34,334 bases of DNA, taken from contig CAMDJH010000035.1 of NCBI GenBank assembly GCA_945900455.1, positions 1-34,334 of the forward strand. Direction: 5' to 3'. Position numbers and translations under genes: made by a program. Shown in pieces: positions 25,573 through 32,798 of this stretch. Under the pieces are notes generated by a model that was given only the letters and a program-made list of their open reading frames with translations, was not told the origin of the DNA and searched no databases. The number at the start of each line of letters is the position of its first letter. Positions within the stretch are counted from its first letter, which is position 1. This DNA comes from Akkermansia muciniphila. GTDB lineage: Bacteria > Verrucomicrobiota > Verrucomicrobiia > Limisphaerales > UBA9464.

Positions 25573-25917
25573 CGTATGGCCAAAAAACTCATGCGGCATC
25601 TCGGTAGTAGAATTTCAGGAGGCCGCCGAGGCGCTCGCGAGTGTGTAGATCCCCTGACATTTCACCGATCCGATCCTCGGGCGCTGGAAACAGGATCACG
25701 TTGCCCTTGCCTTTGACCTCGTTCTTGAGAATCCGGTTCTCCGTCACCAGATACTCGTTGCGCAGGAGGAGCTCCTGATCAACCGAACTGGAGAGGGTCG
25801 CCAGCATTCGTTTCCAATTCATCGCCGAGCCTTAACCGAACCAACGGCCTGCGAGCAATCTTCTGATCGTCCTGCAAATCGTTGAATATCGGTAGGTTCG
25901 AGTTTTTTGACCCTACG
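25573..25917 (-). mobile_element. 345-bp deletion derivative of an insertion sequence, copy 1
   Basis: The ends are 18-bp imperfect inverted repeats: CGTATGGCCAAAAAACTC at 25573-25590 and the complement of CGTAGGGTCAAAAAACTC at 25900-25917 (16 of 18 match). Both arms recur at 29341-29730: about 115 bases at the transposase 3' end and about 100 bases at the 5' end are roughly nine-tenths identical between copies. Inside, only the first ~36 and last ~40 codons of a transposase remain. No target-site duplication was seen (left flank AGTAACC, right flank AGCAAGG). The element is too short to move itself and would need a transposase in trans, like a MITE. Confidence 0.8.
25589..25822 (-). pseudogene. 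Internally deleted integrase-core transposase remnant, copy 1
   Basis: A 77-codon reading frame. The first ~36 residues (MNWKRMLATLSSSVDQELLL, 'NEYLVTENRILKNEV') match the start and the last ~40 ('GKGNVILFPAPEDR', 'RERLGGLLKFYYRDAA') match the end of a widespread DDE integrase-core transposase I recognise from memory. The helix-turn-helix and the whole catalytic core are gone, so it cannot be active. The join falls at a Lys-Gly pair occurring in both parts of the parent (KGR near the N-terminus, QGKGN near the C-terminus), which suggests deletion through short homology. The frame is kept across the join. The TGA stop lies inside the terminal repeat. Confidence 0.8.
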
Positions 25918-26048
25918 AGCAAGGCGCAGGGTCGCCAGCCTGCAGAACACGAGTCCCGTAAAGCGAAGTTTCCGCAACTCCGGCGCCCGTGCTGTTCTTG
26001 ATGGTGCGTCCCTCGAGATGAGCGGTCGATGCAGCACAATCGCCGTGC

Positions 26049-29000
26049 TTACGGAGCGGCGATGCGGAGTCGGAAAAACCGTTGCCTGCCACCGGCGGGC
26101 TCGTGGTAGGTAACGATGCTGCCGTCGCCGGTCGTGGTGGCGCGGTCGGACCAAGCCCCAGGTTCGCTCGAAGCACTCTCGCGGGATTCGACCGTGTAAT
26201 GGTAACCCGGCTGCGTAGGGTAGCGGAAACGGAACTCACCGCCCGCCAGGCGCGGCGCGCAGTCACCGGAGGAAATCGTGCCGGCGTCGTCGAACCCCTG
26301 CGCGTTGCCGTGGTCGTCGCTGGCGAAGAGTTGCACCCGGAACTCCTGGCAGGCGGTCAGCGCGCTGAGCGTCAGCGCGAACCGCACCGTCACAGTGCGA
26401 CCTTCGGGTCCGGTCGTGGTGAGACTGCTTTGACTGAGGTCCACCGTTACCCACGGATTGGCGAATGTGTCATTGGCGCCGAAGGACTGGCCCGCGCTAA
26501 AGGTGTCGGTCGCGTCGTCGTGAAAGCTCAGCGTCCGTGTGGCTTCGTCGAACCGCAACCAGGCGACAACACCCTCGTGGCTCACCAGGCGGAGCTGGAC
26601 GGAGTCGAGGTCGGTCCAGACGTTCGGATGTTTCCAGGCCAGCTCCAGGAAAACGGGCTGCCCAGGCGTCGCGACCACGTGGCTGGGTGTGAGCGTGAAT
26701 TCTCCGACTCGGATGCCGTAGCGGATCGCGAACAAGCCGGCGTTGGCCTCGCCATCGGCCAACCCCTCCGGCGCGCCGATCAGCAGGTCGCTTTGCCCAT
26801 CGGCATCGAGGTCGAAGGCGGCCAGCGCATTGGGCGAGGCGAACGTCAGATTACCTCCGAGATGATCGTGAAGGACTGGCACACGTCCGAACTGCGGCAT
26901 CAAGAGGGTCTGCGCGTTCGCAAGGTTGAGGCTGCCCACCGCGAGCGCCGGCGGTGTCCCGATCAGGGGCGGGCACAGGGAGCAACTGGGCACCGTGGTC
27001 GCCGGTGGCCTGCTGCCGTGAATGAGAAACACGGCGCCGGCTTCGGTCGCCCCCGCGGTCAGCCGCGGCGCGGCCACGGCGAGGTCGGTGATGGCGTCGC
27101 CGCTGAAGTCCCCCGCGCAGAGCGTGTGGCCGAAGCGGATGGATTGGAGCGCGGTCCCGCCCGGTAGGTTGGTGCGGCAGAACGCCAGCGAGGCGTTGGT
27201 GGCCAGTGCGCCGATGAGCCCACGGTAGATCGCGACAAAGCCTGCGTCCGCCACGCCGCCGATGTTTTGCGACGGCGTTCCGACGGCCAGATCCAACTTG
27301 GTCAACGTGCCGCCGCCGAAGTTGCCGAGCGCCAGCGTCTCGCCGAAACGCGCGCCCGCTTGCGGCCCGGTGAAGGGCGCCGCCACGGAACGCGCGTCGC
27401 GCAGCGTGGCTCCGCTGAGTTGAAAGGTTTTGACGCCGCTGTTGCCTGGGATGACGAATACCACGCCCGCTCCGCCCACCGCGTTGTAACTCTCGCCCGG
27501 CGCGGAGACGATCAGGTCATCCGCGAAGTCACCCGTCACGTCACCCGCCGCGAGCGTGAATCCGAATTGATCGTTTGCTTCGTTGCCGCCGACTCCGCCC
27601 GTGGGCAGTTGATCCTCCACAATGAACAGGCTTTGAGCCTGTGTCAGGCCGCCCGGCCGGCCGTGGAAAACCGTCACGCGCCCCGAGTTGCCGGCGCTCC
27701 CGGCCGACATGCCGGGAGTGCCCACAGCCAGGTCGGCCAGCCCATCGTGATCGAAGTCCCCGACTGCCAGCGCGCTGCCGAAGTCGTCGCCGCCCACGAG
27801 CACCACCCTCGGCGCACTGGCCCTGCCGTCGAGGATGAAGACCCGACCCATGCCCGGCGCACCGATGGCGATCTCCTTGAAACCGTCGCCGTCAAAATCC
27901 CCCGCCACGAGCGTCTGGCCGAACCGTCCATTCGCCTGCGCCGTCACGCCCCAAAACGTCGGATTCACGCCGCCGGCCGGGAGCACCGCGCCGCTGGCTG
28001 AGATAAGAATGTTGAACTGAATCCCGGCGGGAGACACCAGACGCGCCACCACCCTCCCGCCGCCCGCCCCCGGGATTCCGATCGCCAGCGTCTGAAAAAC
28101 CGGTCCGTGGAACAGTTGCCCCACCGCGAAAGCACTTCCGAACTGCTCGCCCGCGCCCGCGTTGCCGAATGAACTGCCAGTATAAAATGTGTTGATGCTT
28201 TCCTGGTAATCGGGGCGGCCATCCTGATCCGAGTCCACCATCCAGCCGAAATTCGGATGCACGTTGAGGAAGCCCTGCTCCTCGAATTTGACTTTGCCCG
28301 AGCCGTTGGCGTTCATCACCCACAGATACTGCGGCGACTTCAAAATGGGCAGCAGGCCATGGAAAAAAGCGATCTTCGTCCCGTCCGGCGACCACGAAGG
28401 ATCGCCCGAGCCGAAGAGGTGATCGGTCGTGAGGTCCGCCGCGCTGCCGCCGTTGGCGGCGTTGATCACGAAGACGTCACCATAAGGCGGCGAGCCGTCG
28501 CGTTCCGAGGTGATGGTTAACCGCAGTCCATCGGGACTCCACGAGGCGTCGTGATCCTCACCGTCGGCCGAGGTGATCTGCCGCTCGTCCGTGCCGTCGG
28601 GCTTGATCGTAAAAATGTCCTTAAACCCCGGGCCGAACGCGCGGGTGAACGCGATGCGCGTCCCGTCCGGCGACCAGGCCGGCTCGACATCCTCGAACGG
28701 ATTCGTGGTGACGCGCGTGATCGCTCCGTTGGTCAAGTTGAGAATGTAAATGTCGAGTTTACCAAAACGTTCCGAGCTGAAGGCAATCCTGTTCCCATCC
28801 GGGGACCACGACGGTTCGGTGTCCAGCCCGGGCGAATCGGTGAGGCGTCGCCGGTTCGCGCCGTTCACGTCCATCACGTAGAGCTCCTTGTTGAAGGCGT
28901 GGCCGCGATTCGAGACGAAGGCGATCTGTTTTCCGTTCGGTGAGAGGGTCGGGTGATCTTCAGGCAATTGCAGCCCGTGCAAGTCATCCAGTTCAAAGAT

Positions 29001-29201
29001 GGGATTGGCGAAACTGGTGAGCTGTTTAAATCCGGTGCCATCGGGTCGGACGAGCCAGATGCCGCCGAAGCCTTCGCCATCCAACCCGACCGCGGTGAAG
29101 GCAATAAGTTGGCCGGCGCTGTTCGGCGGCACGGCCGCGGGGACGGTCATCGCGCCGGTGAAGAACAGCGCGGCGGCGAGGGAACAGAGTCTGGTTTTCA
29201 T
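26049..29201 (-). CDS. Secreted tandem-propeller protein: PD40 (TolB-like) plus seven FG-GAP repeats
   Basis: 1050 residues with a signal peptide (MKTRLCSLAAALFFTGAMTV). Residues about 30-320 are a TolB-like propeller with at least five PD40 repeats ('PSWSPDGNRIAFSSER', 'PAWSPDGTRIAFTR', 'PSWSPDGTKIAFF'). A calcium-type linker follows ('DSDQDGRPDYQESI', 323-336). About 353-830 hold seven FG-GAP units, e.g. 'AGDFDGDGFKEIAIGAPG', 'VGDFDHDGLADLAVGTPG' and 'FDLDADGQSDLLIGAPEG'; seven is the count of the integrin-alpha head, although several lack part of the DxDxDG loop. A beta-rich region and a verrucomicrobial C-terminal module ('YTVESRESASSEPGAW...RFFRLRI') complete it. Probably a surface or periplasmic binding protein; the ligand is unknown. 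It lies between two insertion-sequence remnants. Confidence 0.9.
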   Translation of the reverse strand: MKTRLCSLAAALFFTGAMTVPAAVPPNSAGQLIAFTAVGLDGEGFGGIWLVRPDGTGFKQLTSFANPIFELDDLHGLQLPEDHPTLSPNGKQIAFVSNRGHAFNKELYVMDVNGANRRRLTDSPGLDTEPSWSPDGNRIAFSSERFGKLDIYILNLTNGAITRVTTNPFEDVEPAWSPDGTRIAFTRAFGPGFKDIFTIKPDGTDERQITSADGEDHDASWSPDGLRLTITSERDGSPPYGDVFVINAANGGSAADLTTDHLFGSGDPSWSPDGTKIAFFHGLLPILKSPQYLWVMNANGSGKVKFEEQGFLNVHPNFGWMVDSDQDGRPDYQESINTFYTGSSFGNAGAGEQFGSAFAVGQLFHGPVFQTLAIGIPGAGGGRVVARLVSPAGIQFNILISASGAVLPAGGVNPTFWGVTAQANGRFGQTLVAGDFDGDGFKEIAIGAPGMGRVFILDGRASAPRVVLVGGDDFGSALAVGDFDHDGLADLAVGTPGMSAGSAGNSGRVTVFHGRPGGLTQAQSLFIVEDQLPTGGVGGNEANDQFGFTLAAGDVTGDFADDLIVSAPGESYNAVGGAGVVFVIPGNSGVKTFQLSGATLRDARSVAAPFTGPQAGARFGETLALGNFGGGTLTKLDLAVGTPSQNIGGVADAGFVAIYRGLIGALATNASLAFCRTNLPGGTALQSIRFGHTLCAGDFSGDAITDLAVAAPRLTAGATEAGAVFLIHGSRPPATTVPSCSLCPPLIGTPPALAVGSLNLANAQTLLMPQFGRVPVLHDHLGGNLTFASPNALAAFDLDADGQSDLLIGAPEGLADGEANAGLFAIRYGIRVGEFTLTPSHVVATPGQPVFLELAWKHPNVWTDLDSVQLRLVSHEGVVAWLRFDEATRTLSFHDDATDTFSAGQSFGANDTFANPWVTVDLSQSSLTTTGPEGRTVTVRFALTLSALTACQEFRVQLFASDDHGNAQGFDDAGTISSGDCAPRLAGGEFRFRYPTQPGYHYTVESRESASSEPGAWSDRATTTGDGSIVTYHEPAGGRQRFFRLRIAAP

Positions 29202-29340
29202 GGGAACAGGCTGGAGCCGGGGGCATCAATGTGAGCGCTATTTGGTTTCGCTTACTGATGATGGCATTTAACCATCAAAGGTGTCCGGTCTCCTAGAACA
29301 AAGCGCTCCTCCCCTTCGCCCTCGCGGCGGCAATGTCACC

Positions 29341-29730
29341 CGTATGGTCAAAAAACTCATGCGGCCTCTCGGCAATAAAATTTCAAGAGACCGCCGAGGC
29401 CCTCGCGAGTCTGTATATCCCCTGACATTTCAACGATCCGATCCTCGGGCGCTGGAAACAGGATCACGTTGCCCTTGCCTTGGTGATTTTGCTCCGCGTG
29501 GAAATGATTCACGTAATTATCAAGGCAGTGGCGTTGAAGAACATTGCCAACGGTCTGATGGCTGAGCTCGTAACCCAAGTTGCTGAGCGCACCCACAATC
29601 CGGCGATAGCCCCAACTTCGGTTCTCACAATTCATCGACGAGACTTAACCGAGCCAACGGCTTGGGAGCAATCTTCTGATCGCCCTGCAAATCGTTGAAT
29701 ATTCGTAGGTTCGAGTTTTTTGACCCTACG
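29341..29730 (-). mobile_element. 390-bp deletion derivative of the same insertion sequence, copy 2
   Basis: The terminal inverted repeats are CGTATGGTCAAAAAACTC at 29341-29358 and the complement of CGTAGGGTCAAAAAACTC at 29713-29730 (17 of 18 match). It is in the same orientation as copy 1 and shares both arms with it, but the retained middle is different: here part of the helix-turn-helix region survives. The two copies therefore come from one parental element through different deletions. The flanks (GGCAATGTCAC left, ACGTCCAAAT right) show no clear target duplication. Together the copies bracket about 3.4 kb containing the tandem-propeller gene. Confidence 0.8.
29357..29635 (-). pseudogene. 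Doubly deleted integrase-core transposase remnant, copy 2
   Basis: A 92-codon frame made from three pieces of the same parent: the start codon region (ATGAATTG, as in copy 1), a piece of the helix-turn-helix part ('ENRSWGYRRIVGALSNLGYE', 'QTVGNVLQRH') and the C-terminal end ('YVNHFHAEQNHQGKGNVILF', 'REGLGGLLKFYCREAA'). The catalytic DDE core between 'LQRH' and 'YVNHF' is missing, as is most of the N-terminus. As in copy 1 the reading frame survives both joins. Not functional as a transposase; it might still be made as a small protein with a DNA-binding-like segment, which is speculation. Confidence 0.78.
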
Positions 29731-29771
29731 ACGTCCAAATAGATTGGCCATGGCGAAACCCTTTCAGGTCC

Positions 29772-29794
29772 ATAGTCACAACATATAGTCACAA
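29772..29794. repeat. Tandem direct repeat ATAGTCACAA x2, 13-base period
   Basis: ATAGTCACAA occurs at 29772-29781 and again at 29785-29794, separated by CAT. It lies in the AT-richer 271-base gap between insertion-sequence copy 2 and the phosphoesterase gene. It could be a regulator site or a slippage product; nothing in the sequence decides this. No gene was recognised in this gap. Confidence 0.4.
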
Positions 29795-29921
29795 GAATGG
29801 GAACAACAAAGTGGAAAAACAGGCTGAAATGTTCATAAAAATGGCCTTTAAAAGAGGTGAAGTGAATTGGTGCTTCGGTTCATGGCATCACGGCGCGCAC
29901 TGTTGAGTTCGGTGGATTCTT

Positions 29922-29940
29922 TCCTCCATCCGATGGAGGA
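29922..29940. other. Hairpin TCCTCCAT-CCG-ATGGAGGA
   Basis: A perfect 8-bp stem with a 3-base loop about 60 bases ahead of the phosphoesterase start, followed by a purine run (GAGGAGAGGAAGG). No T tract follows on either strand, so it is not a standard terminator. It may be an operator or a leader hairpin for the gene at 30002. Confidence 0.35.
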
Positions 29941-30001
29941 GAGGAGAGGAAGGAATCGAGGGGCTTGATGCAGCCCTGATCGTCCGGCACCCTCAGCAAC
30001 C

Positions 30002-30907
30002 ATGCCTTTCCTATTTCATCAACCGATGCATCGTCGCGGGTTCATCGAGAGTGCCGCCATGGGATGTACGCTCGCCGCGCTCGCAGGCTGCCGATCCAGT
30101 ACCCCGACTCGCAGCGATGCCCACGGACCTTCGCTCCACCTTGCGCTCCTGTCGGACACGCATATTCCGGGCGACCGGATCAATGGGCATCGCGGATTCA
30201 ATCCGTGGGAAAATCTGCATCGAATCGTTCCGGAGGTTCTCCAAGCCAAACCGGAGGGTGTCATCCTGAATGGCGATGCTGCGCGGTTGGAGGGGTTACC
30301 GGGTGACTACGCGGAGTTGCTGCAACTGCTCGCGCCTGTGGCGGCCGAGGCACCCGTTTACATCGGCCTCGGAAACCACGATGACCGGAAGAACTTCGGG
30401 CAAGCGTTGGCGACCCCAAGTGGCCATCGGCAGGCCGTGAAGGAGAAGCACGTGTTGGTCATCGAGCATGCCGTCATTCGGATTGTCGTTCTGGATTCAC
30501 TCCAATTCGTCAACAAGGCCCCGGGACTGCTCGGTAAGGAACAGCGGTCCTGGCTCGCCGAATTCCTCGCCACCCATCGCGACCGGCCCGTGGCACTCTT
30601 TGTTCATCATACCCTGGATGACAACGATGGCGATCTGCTGGATGCCCCGCGGTTATTCGAATTGCTACGCCACCACAACCACGTGAAGGCTGTCTTTTAC
30701 GGGCACTCCCACGTTTGGAGCCGTACCCATCGTCAAGGCATTCATATGGTCAACCTTCCCGCGGTTGGATACAACTTCCGTGACATGGATCCGCTCGGAT
30801 GGGTGGACGCCCACTTCCATGATACGGGTGTTGATCTGACTCTCCGTGCTTTCGCGGGCAATGTCGCCGATCACGGTAAGACCCACCGGATTTCATGGAC
30901 TTCGTAA
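30002..30907 (+). CDS. Tat-exported calcineurin-like metallophosphoesterase, probable lipoprotein
   Basis: 301 residues. Twin arginines at 11-12 ('MHRRGFIESAAMGCTLAAL') precede a lipobox-like LAGC (Cys30), so a Tat lipoprotein is likely; a start at the second ATG (30026) would keep the twin-arginine motif. The metallophosphoesterase motifs are all there in order: D-x-H in 'LALLSDTHIPGD' (Asp52, His54), GD in 'VILNGDAARLEG', GNHD in 'YIGLGNHDDRK', the lone histidine in 'ALFVHHTLDDND' and GHSH in 'VFYGHSHVWSR'. These bind two metal ions and cleave phosphomono- or diesters. The substrate is not readable. It is a single gene, divergent from the tandem-propeller gene and convergent with the sulfatase; the 157-base gap behind it shows no clear terminator. 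Confidence 0.94.
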   Translation: MPFLFHQPMHRRGFIESAAMGCTLAALAGCRSSTPTRSDAHGPSLHLALLSDTHIPGDRINGHRGFNPWENLHRIVPEVLQAKPEGVILNGDAARLEGLPGDYAELLQLLAPVAAEAPVYIGLGNHDDRKNFGQALATPSGHRQAVKEKHVLVIEHAVIRIVVLDSLQFVNKAPGLLGKEQRSWLAEFLATHRDRPVALFVHHTLDDNDGDLLDAPRLFELLRHHNHVKAVFYGHSHVWSRTHRQGIHMVNLPAVGYNFRDMDPLGWVDAHFHDTGVDLTLRAFAGNVADHGKTHRISWTS

Positions 30908-31064
30908 TCGGGACCGGTTCTTTTTTCCGGCCGCAGCGACCGTCTCGGGAATCGCGCTGGTGTTGTGCTTTTCCAACCGCTGCTCCACGGCAAACCAACT
31001 ATTGAATTAGCACGTGGCGAGTGACGAGCGGATGGGATGGAAGAGACAGGGTGGAGGATAATTT

Positions 31065-32669
31065 TTATTTGGACGCGGCGGCGGCGATCGCTTCGGCGAT
31101 GGTTTTGATTCCAGCGGGCTTGTAGGCATCAAAGGGGCCGTCGGCGCTGCTGGCGGGCCAGGTGGCGGGGTCCGCGTATTGGCCGTCGTCCTTAAACTCC
31201 TTTTGCAGGCGGGCGATTTCGGCTTTCAACAGAACGAATCGGGCGGCGACTTCAGGCTTCCCGGCCTCCGCGGCGGAGTAGAGCAGATTGTGCTGCTCGG
31301 TTGGGTCCTGAGTAAGGTCGAACATCTCGTAGACGTCCTTCTTCCAGTAATGGATGAGCTTGTGCGTGGCCGTTCGGACGCCGAGGTGTGCGGCGGTGTT
31401 GTGATGACCAGGATCATGATAGTAGCGGTAGTAGACGGTGTTGCGCCAGTCGGCGGGTGATTCGCCCCGCAGCAGCGGGACCAGCGAACGGCCCTGCATC
31501 GAAGCCGGTATGGGCAGGCGGGCGAGATCGAGAAAGGTGGGTGCGAGGTCCAAGTTGGAAACGAACTGCGCGGGGACGCTGCCCGCCTTGATGCCGGGCC
31601 CGCGCGAGAGCAGCGGGACGCTCAGGCCTGGCTCGTACATAAAGCGTTTGTCGTAGAGGCCGAGATCTCCGAGATACCAGCCATTGTCGGCGGAGTAGAT
31701 GACGATGGTGTTTTTGGCGAGACCGGACTGGTCCAGGTAATCGAGCACTTTGCCCACGCCGTCATCCACGCCCTGCACGCAGGCGAGGTAGTCACGCATA
31801 TAGCGCTGGTATTTCCATCCGATCAGCTCTTTGCCGGTGAGAGTTCTGCCATCCAAGGTGACTTCCATGGGCTTGAAGTTGAGCCACTGATTGACCGCGG
31901 CACCCTTGAGGCCCGCGGGCACTGCGAGCTTGAGATCGCGGCGCGTGAGATCGCGGGCGATGGTTTGTTCATTCGCCGGGAGCGCCCCGGGCCGGGTGGT
32001 GTAATCGTCCCAGAGCGTACTGGGCTCGGGGATGATTTTGTCTTTGAAGATTGCCTTGTTGCGCTCGTCCGGTTCCCACGCGCGGTGCGGGGCTTTTTGA
32101 TGCAGCATCAAAAAGAACGGCTTGTCCAGAGGACGGGTTCTTAGAAATTCGAGGCCGAGATCGGTGGTGATGTCGGTGCAGTGGCCCTCAATGGAGAGAC
32201 TTTGACCTGCGACGAGGAAGACGGGGTTCCAATACGCCCCCTGGCCAGGAAGAACGATCCAGCGGTCGAAGCCCGTGGGGTCGGACCCGAGATGCCATTT
32301 GCCGACCAATCCGGTGTGGTAGCCACCGGCTTGCAGATGCTTGGCGACGTTATCACGTGCGCCGTCGAAGCGATTAAAAACGGGCACGCCATTGAGGTGT
32401 GAATATTGCCCCGTGAGCAGCGTGGCGCGGCTGGGAGTGCAGATGGAATTGACGACAAATGAATTCTTAAAACGCGCGCCTTCCCGGGCGAGGCGATCAA
32501 TATTTGGTGTCTGGTTCACCTTCGAGCCATAGGCGGAGATGGCGTGCTGCGCGTGGTCGTCGGAGAAAATGAAGAGGATGTTCGGGCGCGGCGGTGCTGC
32601 CGATGACAAATGGGGAATGACAAATGTCGAAAGCAGGAGGGCGCGGACGAGGATGAGAATGGAGTTCAC
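31065..32669 (-). CDS. Sulfatase (formylglycine-dependent, exported)
   Basis: 534 residues if started at the GTG at 32669, which opens a signal peptide ('NSILILVRALLLSTFVIPHL'). The track start at 32744 is a TTG with a poor leader. The active-site motif C-x-P-S-R is 'SICTPSRATLLTG' (Cys77, to be converted to formylglycine), with metal ligands in 'NILFIFSDDHAQH' (Asp37-38), 'GLVGKWHLGSD' and 'IVIYSADNGWYLGD'. The C-terminal 'DLTQDPTEQHNL' is the usual family end signature. Such enzymes remove sulfate esters from glycans in the periplasm. No maturase (anSME or FGE) is in the window. It is preceded on the same strand by the HEAT/cytochrome c gene with a 129-base gap. Confidence 0.95.
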   Translation of the reverse strand: MNSILILVRALLLSTFVIPHLSSAAPPRPNILFIFSDDHAQHAISAYGSKVNQTPNIDRLAREGARFKNSFVVNSICTPSRATLLTGQYSHLNGVPVFNRFDGARDNVAKHLQAGGYHTGLVGKWHLGSDPTGFDRWIVLPGQGAYWNPVFLVAGQSLSIEGHCTDITTDLGLEFLRTRPLDKPFFLMLHQKAPHRAWEPDERNKAIFKDKIIPEPSTLWDDYTTRPGALPANEQTIARDLTRRDLKLAVPAGLKGAAVNQWLNFKPMEVTLDGRTLTGKELIGWKYQRYMRDYLACVQGVDDGVGKVLDYLDQSGLAKNTIVIYSADNGWYLGDLGLYDKRFMYEPGLSVPLLSRGPGIKAGSVPAQFVSNLDLAPTFLDLARLPIPASMQGRSLVPLLRGESPADWRNTVYYRYYHDPGHHNTAAHLGVRTATHKLIHYWKKDVYEMFDLTQDPTEQHNLLYSAAEAGKPEVAARFVLLKAEIARLQKEFKDDGQYADPATWPASSADGPFDAYKPAGIKTIAEAIAAAASK

Positions 32670-32798
32670 GCGATTAGATCTTTTGTTATGTCGCGCGGCC
32701 GAAGCGACTTCTGCAAAAGTTCGAGCGACGGTGCAAAATGACAAACGGGCGCGGCCCCGAGGGCGGTCGAGTGGGGCCAGACGGAGGATCGAGTCGGG

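Noticed and set aside
26082-27167. 361-codon plus-strand ORF
   Set aside because: Shadow of the FG-GAP part of the tandem-propeller gene; low-complexity Arg/Gly/Ala composition and no domain.
25573-29730. Calling the bracketed segment a proven composite transposon
   Set aside because: No target-site duplication was found at the outer or individual boundaries and both elements are deletion derivatives; only the arrangement supports it, so it is reported as a hypothesis.
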